64,000 bases of DNA, taken from positions 310,001 to 374,000 of the forward strand of contig JAWKPC010000003.1 in the NCBI GenBank assembly GCA_041390865.1, in the 5' to 3' direction. Under the pieces are notes generated by a model. That model was not told the origin of the DNA. It saw only the letters and a program-made list of their open reading frames with translations, and ran no database searches. This DNA comes from JAUIIK01 sp041390865. Its GTDB lineage: Bacteria > Chloroflexota > Chloroflexia > Thermomicrobiales > CFX8. Numbering within the stretch: position 1 is the stretch's first letter; each line of letters begins with the position of its first letter. The translations under genes were made by a program, and so were the position numbers. Shown here piece after piece: positions 36,944 through 45,672 of this stretch.

Positions 36944-38296
36944 ATGCCAGAGATAACCGACGCAGAGCTCGACCGCTTCGAAGGGCGGCTGGACGACTGG
37001 GACACGAAGGGGCTCTGGATCATCTTCCACGACTACAGCGCCCGTTCCTGCGCGAAGTGGATCCCTCGAGGTTCCGTCCCGTCGGCCCTACGGCGCGGCG
37101 CGATCTTAGCGCGCGCCCAACTCCACTTCACGATCGACGATCACCAGGTTCCCGAACCGCGCTTCGGCGCCGACTCGGGGGATTTCTTCGCCGTTCCAGA
37201 TCACAACACCCTCGTCCCGGTTCCCTACCATCCTGCCACCGCCAGGGTCCACAGCTGGATGCGAACCGAGGACGGCGAGAAGTGGGAGGGATGTCCGCGA
37301 ACGCGGCTCGCCGACCAGCTAGACCGGCTCGCGGAGCGCGGCTTCAGCGCCCAGGTCGCCTTCGAACCCGAGTTCTCGCTCTATCGCCCGGCGCCGGACG
37401 GCTCGCTCGAGCCTGTCGACTACCACGCGATGTACAGCGTCGACCGGATCAACGATCAGTTCGACCTGCTCAGCCGGATTCAGGACGCTCTGGACCAGCA
37501 GGGCGTCGATGTCATACAGATCGGCTCCGAATACGGCAAGGGACAGCTGGAGATCAACTTCGACCATCATCATCCGATCAAGGCCGCTGACGATCTTCTG
37601 GTCTTCCGCGACACGGTCCGGGCGCTTGCGCGCGAGGATGGACTGGTCGCGACATTCATGCCCAAGCCCCGCGCCGACGCGGCCGGCAACGGCCTCCACG
37701 TCCACCTGTCCCTCTGGAACGAGGCGGGCGACGAGGACCGATCGACCGGCTACAGCCACCTCGGGCTCTCGGAGGACATGAGCCACTTCATCGGCGGCGT
37801 GCTGGCCGATGCTCCTGCGATCTGCGGCGTCGCCGCACCGACGGTGAACTCATACAAGCGGCTCCAGCCTGCCTCCTGGGCGCCGGCCCATATCGCCTAT
37901 GCGTCCGGCAATCGCTCGGCGCTGGTGAGGATTCCCGGGGCGAGCCGGCGGCGGCTCGAATTCCGCTCGGGGGACAACACTTCGAATCCCTATCTGCTGC
38001 TGACGGCGTTGATCGCAGCCGGTATCGAGGGCATGGACGAGAAAATCGACCCGGGCGCGCCGGCCGCCGAGGATCTCGGGCATACGGGCAGGAGCGAGCT
38101 GGAACAGGAGGGCATCCGATTCCTACCTCGCACCGCCGGCGAAGCATTGGATGCTGTCGAGAACTCCCGGGTCGTGATGGATGCGCTCGGGCCGGTCTGC
38201 GGCCCCGAATTGCTACGCGTCAAACGATATGAGCTCGCGCGCTACGACGTCGAAGTCGGAGATTGGGAGCGCGACGTGTATATGGAGCGAGTATGA
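36944..38296 (+). CDS. Glutamine synthetase family protein (type I-like, PuuA/GlnT group)
   Basis: 450 aa. Ligates ammonia or an amine to a glutamate-type carboxylate at ATP cost, or has a derived role. Landmarks: VAFEPEFSLYRP (metal Glu), GQLEINFDHHHPIKAADDL, FMPKPRADAAGNGLHVHLSLW (ATP/metal His), NSYKRLQPASWAPAHIAYASGNRSALVRIPG and RLEFRSGDNTSNPYLLLTALIAAG. The adenylylation Tyr loop of true GlnA is not obvious, and the N-terminal region (LWIIFHDYSARSCAKWIP) is divergent, so gamma-glutamylpolyamine synthetase-like or other amine ligation is more likely than housekeeping GlnA. The start of the next gene overlaps its stop (ATGA). Confidence 0.9.
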   Translation: MPEITDAELDRFEGRLDDWDTKGLWIIFHDYSARSCAKWIPRGSVPSALRRGAILARAQLHFTIDDHQVPEPRFGADSGDFFAVPDHNTLVPVPYHPATARVHSWMRTEDGEKWEGCPRTRLADQLDRLAERGFSAQVAFEPEFSLYRPAPDGSLEPVDYHAMYSVDRINDQFDLLSRIQDALDQQGVDVIQIGSEYGKGQLEINFDHHHPIKAADDLLVFRDTVRALAREDGLVATFMPKPRADAAGNGLHVHLSLWNEAGDEDRSTGYSHLGLSEDMSHFIGGVLADAPAICGVAAPTVNSYKRLQPASWAPAHIAYASGNRSALVRIPGASRRRLEFRSGDNTSNPYLLLTALIAAGIEGMDEKIDPGAPAAEDLGHTGRSELEQEGIRFLPRTAGEALDAVENSRVVMDALGPVCGPELLRVKRYELARYDVEVGDWERDVYMERV

Positions 38297-39441
38297 CGAT
38301 TTCAGAGGAGATTCAGGGAATTCCGTTCGAGGATCACCACGTCCACGCGCCGGAGAAGGTCCACCAGCTTGAAACCGCCGGATTCCGACGGCCGTTCACC
38401 GAGTCAGCGATCCCGGCCTCATGGAGCGGCCCGCTGGCGTCCCAGCTTGGATACCGGTGGATGGTCAAGGAACTGGCGAAGGTGCTGGGCGTCGACAACG
38501 ACGAGGCGACGGTCATCGCTTCGCGCAACGCCAAGGACGAGCAGGAATATCATCGGCTGCTTGCCGACGCCGCCAACCTCGGCGACTCGTATGCCGACTA
38601 TCTGTTCGCGCTCGACACGAGCTACCGGCCCGAAGAGTGGTCCGAACTCCTTGGCGGCCGCCCCGTCCACAAGCTGCTGCGCGTCGAAGTGTTCGTCGAA
38701 ACGGTCCACGAGGAGTGTTCGACCCTGGACGAGGCGCTGGATCGGCTGACTTTCGAGATCCGGAACGCGGCATCGAACGGCATCGTTGGTCTGAAGAGCA
38801 TCGCCGGCTATCGGGTAGGTCTGGATATCGAGGCGCCGACGGCATCGCAACGACGCAAAGCGGCGATCAGCTACGCGAAGTTCCGGGAAGAGAAGGCCAG
38901 CGGGGTCCCGACACGCATCGACGACAAGGTGCTCGTCGACACGATCGTCTGGTCGGCGTTCGAGGCAGCGGCACCGCTCGCGCTACCTATCCAGTTCCAC
39001 GTTGCCTTCGGCGATGACGACATCGTCCTGACGAAGAACGACCCGTCGCTCATGCGCGCCCTGCTCAAGAACGAAGATTTCCGGACCGTTCCGATCGTTC
39101 TCCTCCATTGCTATCCCTACCACCGCACGGCGGGCTACCTGGCGAGCCTCTACCCCAATGTCTTCGTCGATCTTGGTCTGACGATCCCCATTGCCGGCCA
39201 TGGGTCAGCCAGGATACTCGCCGAGACGCTCGAGCTGACGCCGGTCGATCAGCTGCTCGCGTCGACTGACGGCCACATGACGCCGGAATTCCAGTGGTTC
39301 GGAGTACACGTCTGGCGCTGGGCGCTCGAGAAAGTGCTCGGCGAACTAACGGACGATAAGATCGTCGATGCTGATGAGTCGATCGCGATCGCGCGGGCGA
39401 TCATGCACGACAACACGAGGCGAATCTACCCGGTCGAGTAG
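38293..39441 (+). CDS. Amidohydrolase (TIM-barrel metal hydrolase), FluG-N-terminal-like
   Basis: 382 aa. Metal motif EDHHVHAPEKV near residue 15 (HxH), IPLQFHVAFGDDD with a later His, IVLLHCYPYHRTAGYLASLYPNVFVDLG, and LLASTDGHMTPEFQWFG with the metal Asp near the end, the COG2159-type arrangement. Its 4-base overlap with the glutamine synthetase-like gene means translational coupling. Fungal FluG and plant nodulin/GSI proteins are fusions of this kind of amidohydrolase with a type I glutamine synthetase-like domain, so the two probably act on one substrate. Confidence 0.88.
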   Translation: MTISEEIQGIPFEDHHVHAPEKVHQLETAGFRRPFTESAIPASWSGPLASQLGYRWMVKELAKVLGVDNDEATVIASRNAKDEQEYHRLLADAANLGDSYADYLFALDTSYRPEEWSELLGGRPVHKLLRVEVFVETVHEECSTLDEALDRLTFEIRNAASNGIVGLKSIAGYRVGLDIEAPTASQRRKAAISYAKFREEKASGVPTRIDDKVLVDTIVWSAFEAAAPLALPIQFHVAFGDDDIVLTKNDPSLMRALLKNEDFRTVPIVLLHCYPYHRTAGYLASLYPNVFVDLGLTIPIAGHGSARILAETLELTPVDQLLASTDGHMTPEFQWFGVHVWRWALEKVLGELTDDKIVDADESIAIARAIMHDNTRRIYPVE

Positions 39442-39462
39442 CCGGGAACGAAACCGGCAGGA

Positions 39463-39774
39463 CTAACCGACGCTCTTGGTGAAGCGCTCGATCGCCTCCA
39501 TGAGCTCGGTTGCCGCTGCCTCTTTGTCGTCCGCGGAAAGAACGCATCCGTGGATGTGGTCTTCAAGCACGACCAGTCCGATCGAGCGCGCCGCGGCGAT
39601 GATCGAGGAGAGTTGAGTCAACACGTCGACACAGTACTTGTCTTCTTCGACCATTCGCTGAACGCCGCGGACCTGCCCCTCCATACGCCGCAATCGCGCC
39701 AGAATCCGCGCCTTGTCGGCCTGATAGGAGTCGCTGTGCCGTTCGCCGGGAGTAGATGCCGCGTGTCTAGCCAT
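39463..39774 (-). CDS. csoR: CsoR/RcnR-family metal-sensing repressor, copper-type ligand set
   Basis: 103 aa. Four-helix DUF156 fold: KARILARLRRMEGQVRGVQRMVEEDKYC, then LSSIIAAARSIGLVVLEDHIHGCVL. Cys48, His73 and Cys77 have exactly the spacing of the Cu(I)-binding C-H-C triad of CsoR. ATG 39774 has AAAGG at 8 bases; the frame upstream is not coding. CsoR repressors release their operator on binding Cu(I). No copper ATPase or chaperone gene is adjacent, so targets lie elsewhere. Confidence 0.9.
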   Translation of the reverse strand: MARHAASTPGERHSDSYQADKARILARLRRMEGQVRGVQRMVEEDKYCVDVLTQLSSIIAAARSIGLVVLEDHIHGCVLSADDKEAAATELMEAIERFTKSVG

Positions 39775-39814
39775 TCTTCGGACCTTTCTCAATGAGCTGG
39801 CTGCCGACGACGAA

Positions 39815-41014
39815 TCAGATGGATTTCCCGCTCGCCTGACCGATCGCCCGGCCAAGTCGCCCGATCCCTTCGACGATGCGCTCGTCGGGTAGCGTCGTGA
39901 AGCCGAGCCGAATCGCCTCGACCGGGCGACGGTCGGGGTAGAAGAAGTAACCCGGCAGAAAACCGATGTGGTGGTCCGTTGCCGCGCCGAGAAGCGCCCG
40001 CGCCGTTGTGCCATCCGGAAGCTCGAGCCAGAGGAAGAACCCGCCCTCCGGACAGTTCCAGCGGACGCCGTCCGGCATCTCGCATTCGAGTGCGGAGATC
40101 ATCGCATCCCGCTTGCGCCGGTAGACCTCGATCGATTCACCGATGTGGTGATCCAGCCAGCCGTTCTGGCAGGCGCCGACGATCATGCGCTGGACGAAGC
40201 GGTCGGACTGGATGTCCACCGCTTCCTTCCCGTCCAGGACGGACGGCCCGATAGCCGGCGGAAAGACCATCCAGCCGATCCGCAATGCCGGCATGATCGT
40301 CTTCGAGAACGTACCGAGATAGATGACGTTCGGATCATCGGCGACCAGCGGTTTCGGCGGGGCAGACTGAAACGTGAGTTCCCCATAGGGGTCATCCTCG
40401 ATGATCGCGACCCCGGCCTCGCGGGCGATGTCGAGGATCTCGCTCCGACGCTCCGGACTGATCGTCGCGCCGGTCGGATTCTGATAGATCGAGACGGTAT
40501 AGATCGCTTTGACCCGATCATTCGCTTCGAGCAGATTCCGCAACTGCCCGGGGATAATGCCGTGCTCATCGACCGGGGCAACGAGATACTCGACCTCGAA
40601 CGGATCGAATGCCTGGAGGGCGCCGAAATAGGTCGGCCCTTCGACGACAACCCGGTCACCGGGGTCGAAGAGAGCCCTCGCCACGAGATCGATCCCCTGC
40701 TGTGAGCCATTGGTGATCAGGACCCGTTCCGGTCCCACGTCGACACCGCGCCTGGCCATACGCTCGCAGATCAGCTCCCGGAGCGGCAAATGACCATCTG
40801 CCTCGGCATAGACGGCAATCTCCCTGGCGTCCTCCCAGACATCAATACTGGCCTGCTTGAGCCGCTCCACCGGAATCCGCTCCGGCGGCGGCGTACCGCC
40901 GCCAAAGAAGATCAAATCCTCGGCCTTCATCATCGGTCGCAAGTCGACGAACGGCGACGGTCGCAGCGATGCGGCGCGCCGTGCCAACAGGTTATCCCAC
41001 TGAATTGCGTTCAC
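39815..41014 (-). CDS. PLP-dependent aminotransferase, class I (LysN/2-aminoadipate-like, MocR-related)
   Basis: 399 aa fold type I. ISF..GG-type start (DLIFFGGGTPPPERIPVERL), ITNGSQQGIDLVARALFDPGDRVVVEGPTYFGAL (PLP phosphate region), YTVSIYQNPTGATISPERR (substrate Asn), IIEDDPYGEL and YLGTFSKTIMPALRIGW with the Schiff-base Lys in FSKT. C-terminal SFLPGYFF-type segment (IGFLPGYFFYPDRRPVEAIRLGF). Closest characterised groups act on 2-aminoadipate or aromatic amino acids; not decided here. GTG 41014. Eight-tens of bases downstream of AlaX on the same strand. Confidence 0.92.
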   Translation of the reverse strand: MNAIQWDNLLARRAASLRPSPFVDLRPMMKAEDLIFFGGGTPPPERIPVERLKQASIDVWEDAREIAVYAEADGHLPLRELICERMARRGVDVGPERVLITNGSQQGIDLVARALFDPGDRVVVEGPTYFGALQAFDPFEVEYLVAPVDEHGIIPGQLRNLLEANDRVKAIYTVSIYQNPTGATISPERRSEILDIAREAGVAIIEDDPYGELTFQSAPPKPLVADDPNVIYLGTFSKTIMPALRIGWMVFPPAIGPSVLDGKEAVDIQSDRFVQRMIVGACQNGWLDHHIGESIEVYRRKRDAMISALECEMPDGVRWNCPEGGFFLWLELPDGTTARALLGAATDHHIGFLPGYFFYPDRRPVEAIRLGFTTLPDERIVEGIGRLGRAIGQASGKSI

Positions 41015-41035
41015 TCCCGGCTTCCCTGGTACGGT

Positions 41036-41764
41036 CTAACTATCGATCAGTTCAATCTCTATGCGTTTGTTGCTCTTACCCTTCGAGCGAGTCCCGATCA
41101 CCCGGATCTGCCCGACTTCCGATGTGTTCCGCACGTGCGTGCCGCCATCGGCCTGGAGATCGACACCCTCGATCTCGACAATCCGGACTTCCGCGATCTG
41201 CGGAGGCAGCAGGTTGATCTTCGTGCGAATCAGGTCGGGAATCTGGAATGCCTCTTCGCGCGGAACCGACCGCCAGTTCACCGGTCTCAAGCGACCCAGC
41301 TCCTCGTTGACCCGCTCCTCGATGTGGCGGACACGATCTTCGTTGAGGTCTTCCAGCTCGAAATCCATTCGCGCCTTATCAAGCTGGATGTTCGCGCCAG
41401 TCACCGATGCTCCGTACTCTTTGAAGATCACGCCGCACAGGACATGCAGCGCGGTATGCGTCCGCATCAGCTTGTGCCGGCGGTCCCAATCGATCTCGCC
41501 GACGACTTCATCGCCGATCTCCGGAGTTGTGTCGCCTTCGACGCGGTGAGCGACGGCTGGACCGCGCTTCCGGACATCCACGACATTCCAGTTCGAGTCG
41601 CCCGCTCGCAGCACGCCGGTATCGTGCGGCTGACCGCCGCCGGTCGGATAGAAGAGCGTCCGGTCCAGGATGACGTCTCCGTCATCGGTGAGGCCAACCA
41701 CCGTCGCGCTGAACTCCGTCGCATACGAGTCATCCATATAGAGCAGCTTCGTTTCGACGGTCAT
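41036..41764 (-). CDS. Alanyl-tRNA editing protein AlaX
   Basis: 242 aa stand-alone trans-editing domain that hydrolyses Ser- or Gly-tRNA-Ala. Landmarks: DRTLFYPTGGGQPHDTG, the zinc motif HTALHVLCG (HxxxH) and DGGTHVRNTSEVG, in which the usual Cys of CGGTH is Asp (ADGGTH), a variation found in some AlaX groups. ATG 41764 (MTVETKLLY) suits the family N-terminus; the frame is open 40 codons more with no support. Lies 21 bases upstream of the aminotransferase, probably one transcript. Confidence 0.9.
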   Translation of the reverse strand: MTVETKLLYMDDSYATEFSATVVGLTDDGDVILDRTLFYPTGGGQPHDTGVLRAGDSNWNVVDVRKRGPAVAHRVEGDTTPEIGDEVVGEIDWDRRHKLMRTHTALHVLCGVIFKEYGASVTGANIQLDKARMDFELEDLNEDRVRHIEERVNEELGRLRPVNWRSVPREEAFQIPDLIRTKINLLPPQIAEVRIVEIEGVDLQADGGTHVRNTSEVGQIRVIGTRSKGKSNKRIEIELIDS

Positions 41765-41928
41765 GGTGCCTATCTCTCGATTCAAATTCATCCGAACCGG
41801 ACATTCATATCCGAGACATGCGATCTCGATACTTGCCTTTGAGTCACAGTCCTGATACGATGTCCGAACTGGGTGTACGTACACTCGTAATCACGGCGTA
41901 CCTGCCCCGTTGAAAGGAGCGACGCCCT

Positions 41929-43290
41929 ATGGCACGCATCGACGCACAAACTGTCCAGCGTGCGAGTCATCCTAAAGAGGATACCGCCCGATCACCGAAA
42001 ACATCGACCCGGCGACGAAAAATGGCCCTCGCGGCTATCGTGGCCGCCCTAGCCCTGGCCGTCGCCTCGACCGTCACCGGCGCGGCCACTCGAGCCTATT
42101 CGATCGTCTACGGTGACACGCTGAACGAGATCGCGTCCAAGCACGGCACCGACGTTGCGACGCTGGTCGGGCTGAACGACCTTGGCGATCCGGACATGAT
42201 CATCGCCGGCGACGAGATCAACGTCCCGGATGGAGACCTGACGACCTACACGATCCAGGAAGGCGACACCTTGGCCGGCATCGCCGCGAGTTACGGCGTC
42301 GACATCCAGGAACTGATCGCAGTCAATAAGATCGACGATCCAGACCTCATCCGGCCAGGCAACGTCCTGATGATCTATCTTCCGGTCGAGGGCAGCGAAT
42401 CGCCGGCGGCGGATGAAGCCGTCGATTCGGATGACGAAGCGACAGAGCCCGCCAACGCGGAATCCGACGAAGCTTCCGATGAGTCGACGGACGTTCAGGA
42501 CGAAGGCGCCGGCGACTCGGCCACGGACGAAGCTGGCGCAGAGGATGATGAATCCGCGACAACATCCGACGAGTCGCAGGCTGGCCGGCTTCATCTCGTC
42601 CAGGCAGGCGAAACGCTGGCGCTGATTGCCGCCGAGTATGACGTGACCGAAGCCCAGATCATCGCCGCCAACGCGCTCGAGTCGGCCGAAGTCAGCTCCG
42701 GCATGATTCTCAAGATCCCGCTCGCCAGTTCGGCCGGGGTCGAGCTCATCGGCATGCCAACCCGCCACGAACAGTGGCCGCTCATGAGCGAGCTTTCGGC
42801 CGCGTCGCTGGCGACGGCATACTGGGGCGCACCGGTCTCGGCCGAGGACCTGCTGGCCGGCATCGAGCGCTCGGACAACCCGCACCTGGGTTTTCGCGGT
42901 GATCCCTACGGGATGTTCGGCACAACGGAAGACTATGGCGTCTACAACGCACCGCTCGCCGCGGCGCTCGAAGCCCACGGCTTCTCGGCCGACGCCTTCT
43001 ACGCCGACGGGGACCGCTCGGCGCTGACCTCCCGGATCGACGCCGGCAAACCGGTCGTCGTCTGGGTAACCTACAACCTCACCATGCAGGAGCGAAACAT
43101 CGTCGAAGACGACCTCGGCCGCTACTCGCTGATTCGCGAGCAGCACGCGGTGCTTGTCTACGGATACGACGACGCCGGCATCAGCGTCATGGACGTTGGA
43201 ACCGGTGCGAGCGCAACGTGGGATTGGGACACCTTCATGGCGTCGTGGTCGCTGTTCGACGGCATGGGCCTCGCGATTGACCTGCAATAG
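41929..43290 (+). CDS. Three-LysM surface protein with a C39-like domain lacking the catalytic Cys
   Basis: 453 aa. Signal/anchor helix at 30-50 (ALAAIVAALALAVASTV). LysM 1 (~55-100, YSIVYGDTLNEIASKHG), LysM 2 (~107-152, YTIQEGDTLAGIAASYG), an acidic linker (~155-220, DE/AT-rich), LysM 3 (~222-265, HLVQAGETLALIAAEY), then a C39_2-like domain (~275-453). The domain's His is in EQHAVLVYGYDD and the Asp region in VMDVG, but where C39 peptidases have LxCE it reads QWPLMSELSAAS, with Ser in place of Cys. It probably binds peptidoglycan without cleaving peptides, or uses Ser. AAAGGAG precedes ATG. Confidence 0.85.
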   Translation: MARIDAQTVQRASHPKEDTARSPKTSTRRRKMALAAIVAALALAVASTVTGAATRAYSIVYGDTLNEIASKHGTDVATLVGLNDLGDPDMIIAGDEINVPDGDLTTYTIQEGDTLAGIAASYGVDIQELIAVNKIDDPDLIRPGNVLMIYLPVEGSESPAADEAVDSDDEATEPANAESDEASDESTDVQDEGAGDSATDEAGAEDDESATTSDESQAGRLHLVQAGETLALIAAEYDVTEAQIIAANALESAEVSSGMILKIPLASSAGVELIGMPTRHEQWPLMSELSAASLATAYWGAPVSAEDLLAGIERSDNPHLGFRGDPYGMFGTTEDYGVYNAPLAAALEAHGFSADAFYADGDRSALTSRIDAGKPVVVWVTYNLTMQERNIVEDDLGRYSLIREQHAVLVYGYDDAGISVMDVGTGASATWDWDTFMASWSLFDGMGLAIDLQ

Positions 43291-43299
43291 GTTCTGGTC

Positions 43300-43692
43300 G
43301 TGGAGATAACGCTCAAGGCACTCGTGCTCGTCAGCATAGGGGGCGCCATCGGCGCCCCCTCTCGCTTTGCTCTTTCGGTGCTGATCACCCGGGCGCTCTC
43401 CCAACCGGCGTTCCCCTACGCCACCCTAGCGGTCAACACCCTGGGCAGCTTCCTTCTGGCGTTCCTGACCTGGACGGTCGCAGGCCGTTTCGGCATGACC
43501 AGTTCGGCACGGATCTTGCTCGGAACGGGGCTCATGGGGGCCTTTACGACATTCTCGACCTTTTCGGTCGAATCAGTGCTTCTGATCGACGAATCTCGCT
43601 ACCAGTCCGCGATCACCTACATGACGGTTTCGGTCCTCCTCTGCGTTGCGGCGGCGTTCGCCGGCATGCACGCGGCCAGGACCCTGGCATGA
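43300..43692 (+). CDS. crcB: Fluoride exporter CrcB/Fluc
   Basis: 130 aa, four membrane helices, works as an antiparallel dimer. Signature pieces: SIGGAIGAPSRFALS (usually GGxxGAxxR), TLAVNTLGSFLLAFL (Asn/Gly pore), and LMGAFTTFSTFSVESVLL, the TTFSTF Phe-box lining the ion path. GTG start 10 bases after the LysM gene's stop, so co-transcribed with it; no fluoride riboswitch is possible in so short a gap. Confidence 0.95.
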   Translation: MEITLKALVLVSIGGAIGAPSRFALSVLITRALSQPAFPYATLAVNTLGSFLLAFLTWTVAGRFGMTSSARILLGTGLMGAFTTFSTFSVESVLLIDESRYQSAITYMTVSVLLCVAAAFAGMHAARTLA

Positions 43693-43770
43693 CGAATCGA
43701 ACCATCTGATACTGGTAGAGTTTCGTAGTAATGTCGGGCATGCACGCAGAGAGAGCCGGAATGGTCCACG

Positions 43771-44610
43771 ATGCACGACGAGAACGCCAATCGAAACGCA
43801 CGTCCTGGGAATCCGGATTCCCAGGCGAGCTGGGAACAGGACGATGTTCCCGCGTTGGCTCTAGGCGCCCTCGATAGCGACGAGGAAGAACAGACACTGT
43901 CGCACGTCCGATCCTCGATGACGGCCCGCGAGGAGCTTCGCGCCTTCGAGGAACTCGCCGGCGATCTCAGCCTGGCCGTCGAGCGGGCAACACCTCCGCC
44001 CCAACTGCGGGACAGGATCCTCCAGAGAACAGCGCCGACGGAGCCTGCTCGGGTCGAACCGGAGCGGGTAACCCGCCTGTCTCCTCCGGTGTGGATCGGC
44101 ACGCTGGCAGCGGCCGTCCTTATCCTCGCTCTGGCCGCAATAGCGCTAACCCAGTGGTCATCGGCCCGGGATCGCGGCGACACGATTGACGACTTGCGGT
44201 CGGAGATCGTCTCCCAGAACGCACGCATCGCCGAACTCGAGACGGCAGCTGCGTCCGCCGGCGCCTTCATCGATTTCGAGGAACCGCTGGTGTGGACCGA
44301 ACTGTCCGCGCCGGCTCCGGGACGGCAATCGCCCGGATTCCTGGCCCGTACCCCGGACGGCCAGACGGCGTATCTCGTCCTGACCGGCGTCGAGATCGAT
44401 GCCGAGCACGTCTTCCAGGCCTGGTTGATCGAAGACACTCCCGTATCGGTCGGCACGCTCAGGACGTCCAACAATGGCCTCGGGTTTCTCATCCTGAAAC
44501 ATCAAGGACAGCCGATTCAGGAATTCAACCTGATCGGCGTAACGATCGAGCCTCCCGGCGGGAGTCCGCAACCCACGTCCGATCCTATCGTCGTCGGCGA
44601 GATCGTCTAA
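43771..44610 (+). CDS. Membrane-anchored anti-sigma-like protein (RskA C-terminal domain)
   Basis: 279 aa. N-terminal ~100 residues are cytoplasmic-type (VPALALGALDSDEEEQTLSHVRSS, LRDRILQRTAP), one membrane helix at ~110-132 (VWIGTLAAAVLILALAAIAL), a short coiled coil (LRSEIVSQNARIAELE), then the RskA/anti-sigma-K domain: RTPDGQTAYLVLTGVEI, HVFQAWLIEDTPVSVGTLRT, and a Pro-rich C-terminus. The Zn-binding HxxxCxxC of zinc anti-sigma factors is absent. No sigma gene lies next to it; the only sigma factor in this window is at 1.0 kb. Confidence 0.82.
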   Translation: MHDENANRNARPGNPDSQASWEQDDVPALALGALDSDEEEQTLSHVRSSMTAREELRAFEELAGDLSLAVERATPPPQLRDRILQRTAPTEPARVEPERVTRLSPPVWIGTLAAAVLILALAAIALTQWSSARDRGDTIDDLRSEIVSQNARIAELETAAASAGAFIDFEEPLVWTELSAPAPGRQSPGFLARTPDGQTAYLVLTGVEIDAEHVFQAWLIEDTPVSVGTLRTSNNGLGFLILKHQGQPIQEFNLIGVTIEPPGGSPQPTSDPIVVGEIV

Positions 44611-44708
44611 CGTTTCCTCCGTCCGTACGCTTCTGATTTAATACCGGGTTGTCGAACCGCGTACTAACCTGGACCGAATCTGATGAATGCCGATGAAGGG
44701 CAGATGCC

Positions 44709-45599
44709 GTGTTTCGCCGAATCGTACTGATCTTCGCGGGGCTGACGATGGCCGCGCTCATTCTCGCCTCCTGCTCAATTTCGGGCGGCGACGACGATGA
44801 CGACAGCCCTCCGCCAACCGCGACAGCGACGGACGAACCCGCGAACACAGCGACGCTCGCACCGGAGCTAACAGAGACCGAAACCGCGGCGCCGACAGCT
44901 ACCGGGACAGCCACGCCGGAACCGACTTCCAGCCCGACGGCGACGGCATCACCAACGGCAACGTCCACGCCAACTCCGACATCCACCCCAACCGCGACGC
45001 CGATTCCGATCGTTCAGAATCCGTTCGAAAACGTTCCGCCGCCGGATATCGTTCTCGAAAACTACAAGGTGATCTATGCCGGCGAAGTCATCACGCCAGA
45101 AGGCGGAACCGAAACGCTGGATATCGCAATCGAGCAATCGTCGCCGACCCGTTACCACCTGAAAGCCGGCGAAGAGGTCGAAATCTGGGTCATCGAAGAC
45201 GCGACCTACTTCCGGAATCCCGACGACGGCTCGATCTTCCAGATCCCTTCGGCAGTTGATCCCGGCCTCGTTTCGCCGGCGGCATATCTGATCCAGGTCC
45301 CCGATCCGGCGAACGTGCCTGAAGCACTGAGCACGGGCGAGGAAGAGGTGGATGGACGGCCCGCCGCCCACTACAGTGTGTCAGCCGACCAGATCGGTGC
45401 CTTCGGGCTGGCAGAGGGCGAAACGATCAACGATCCCGAGGGAACCATCGAAATCTGGATCGACAATGAACTCGGATTCATCAGCCAGATGGACATCGAT
45501 GTCGAATGGACCGACGAAAACGGCACGCGCCAGTCGGCGGACATCGACCTGCTCGTGTTCGACGTCGGAACCACCGGCGAGATCGCGCCGCCGATCTAG
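44709..45599 (+). CDS. LppX/LprG-like lipoprotein with a Thr/Pro-rich stalk
   Basis: 296 aa. Signal peptide and lipobox (LILASC), then SISGGDDDDDS, a 70-residue Thr/Pro/Ala stalk (~35-105), and a ~190-residue beta-rich domain: IVLENYKVIYAGEVITPEGGT, YHLKAGEEVEIWVIEDATYFRN, EVDGRPAAHYSVSADQIGAFG, and IEIWIDNELGFISQMDIDVEW. The layout resembles LppX_LprAFG lipid-carrier lipoproteins. A lipid-shuttling role at the outer face is inference. GTG start. Confidence 0.72.
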   Translation: MFRRIVLIFAGLTMAALILASCSISGGDDDDDSPPPTATATDEPANTATLAPELTETETAAPTATGTATPEPTSSPTATASPTATSTPTPTSTPTATPIPIVQNPFENVPPPDIVLENYKVIYAGEVITPEGGTETLDIAIEQSSPTRYHLKAGEEVEIWVIEDATYFRNPDDGSIFQIPSAVDPGLVSPAAYLIQVPDPANVPEALSTGEEEVDGRPAAHYSVSADQIGAFGLAEGETINDPEGTIEIWIDNELGFISQMDIDVEWTDENGTRQSADIDLLVFDVGTTGEIAPPI

Positions 45600-45672
45600 C
45601 CGGCATCGAGGATTGGCGCGGCGTCGCCGTCATGACGATACGAGCTAGCATCTACGTTCTGAACGACTGCGC

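Noticed and set aside
43290..43300. Fluoride riboswitch before crcB
   Set aside because: Only 9 bases separate crcB from the preceding stop codon, too short for any riboswitch.
42049..43404. 451-codon minus-strand open frame across the LysM gene
   Set aside because: Antisense shadow; the plus strand carries three recognisable LysM domains and a ribosome binding site.
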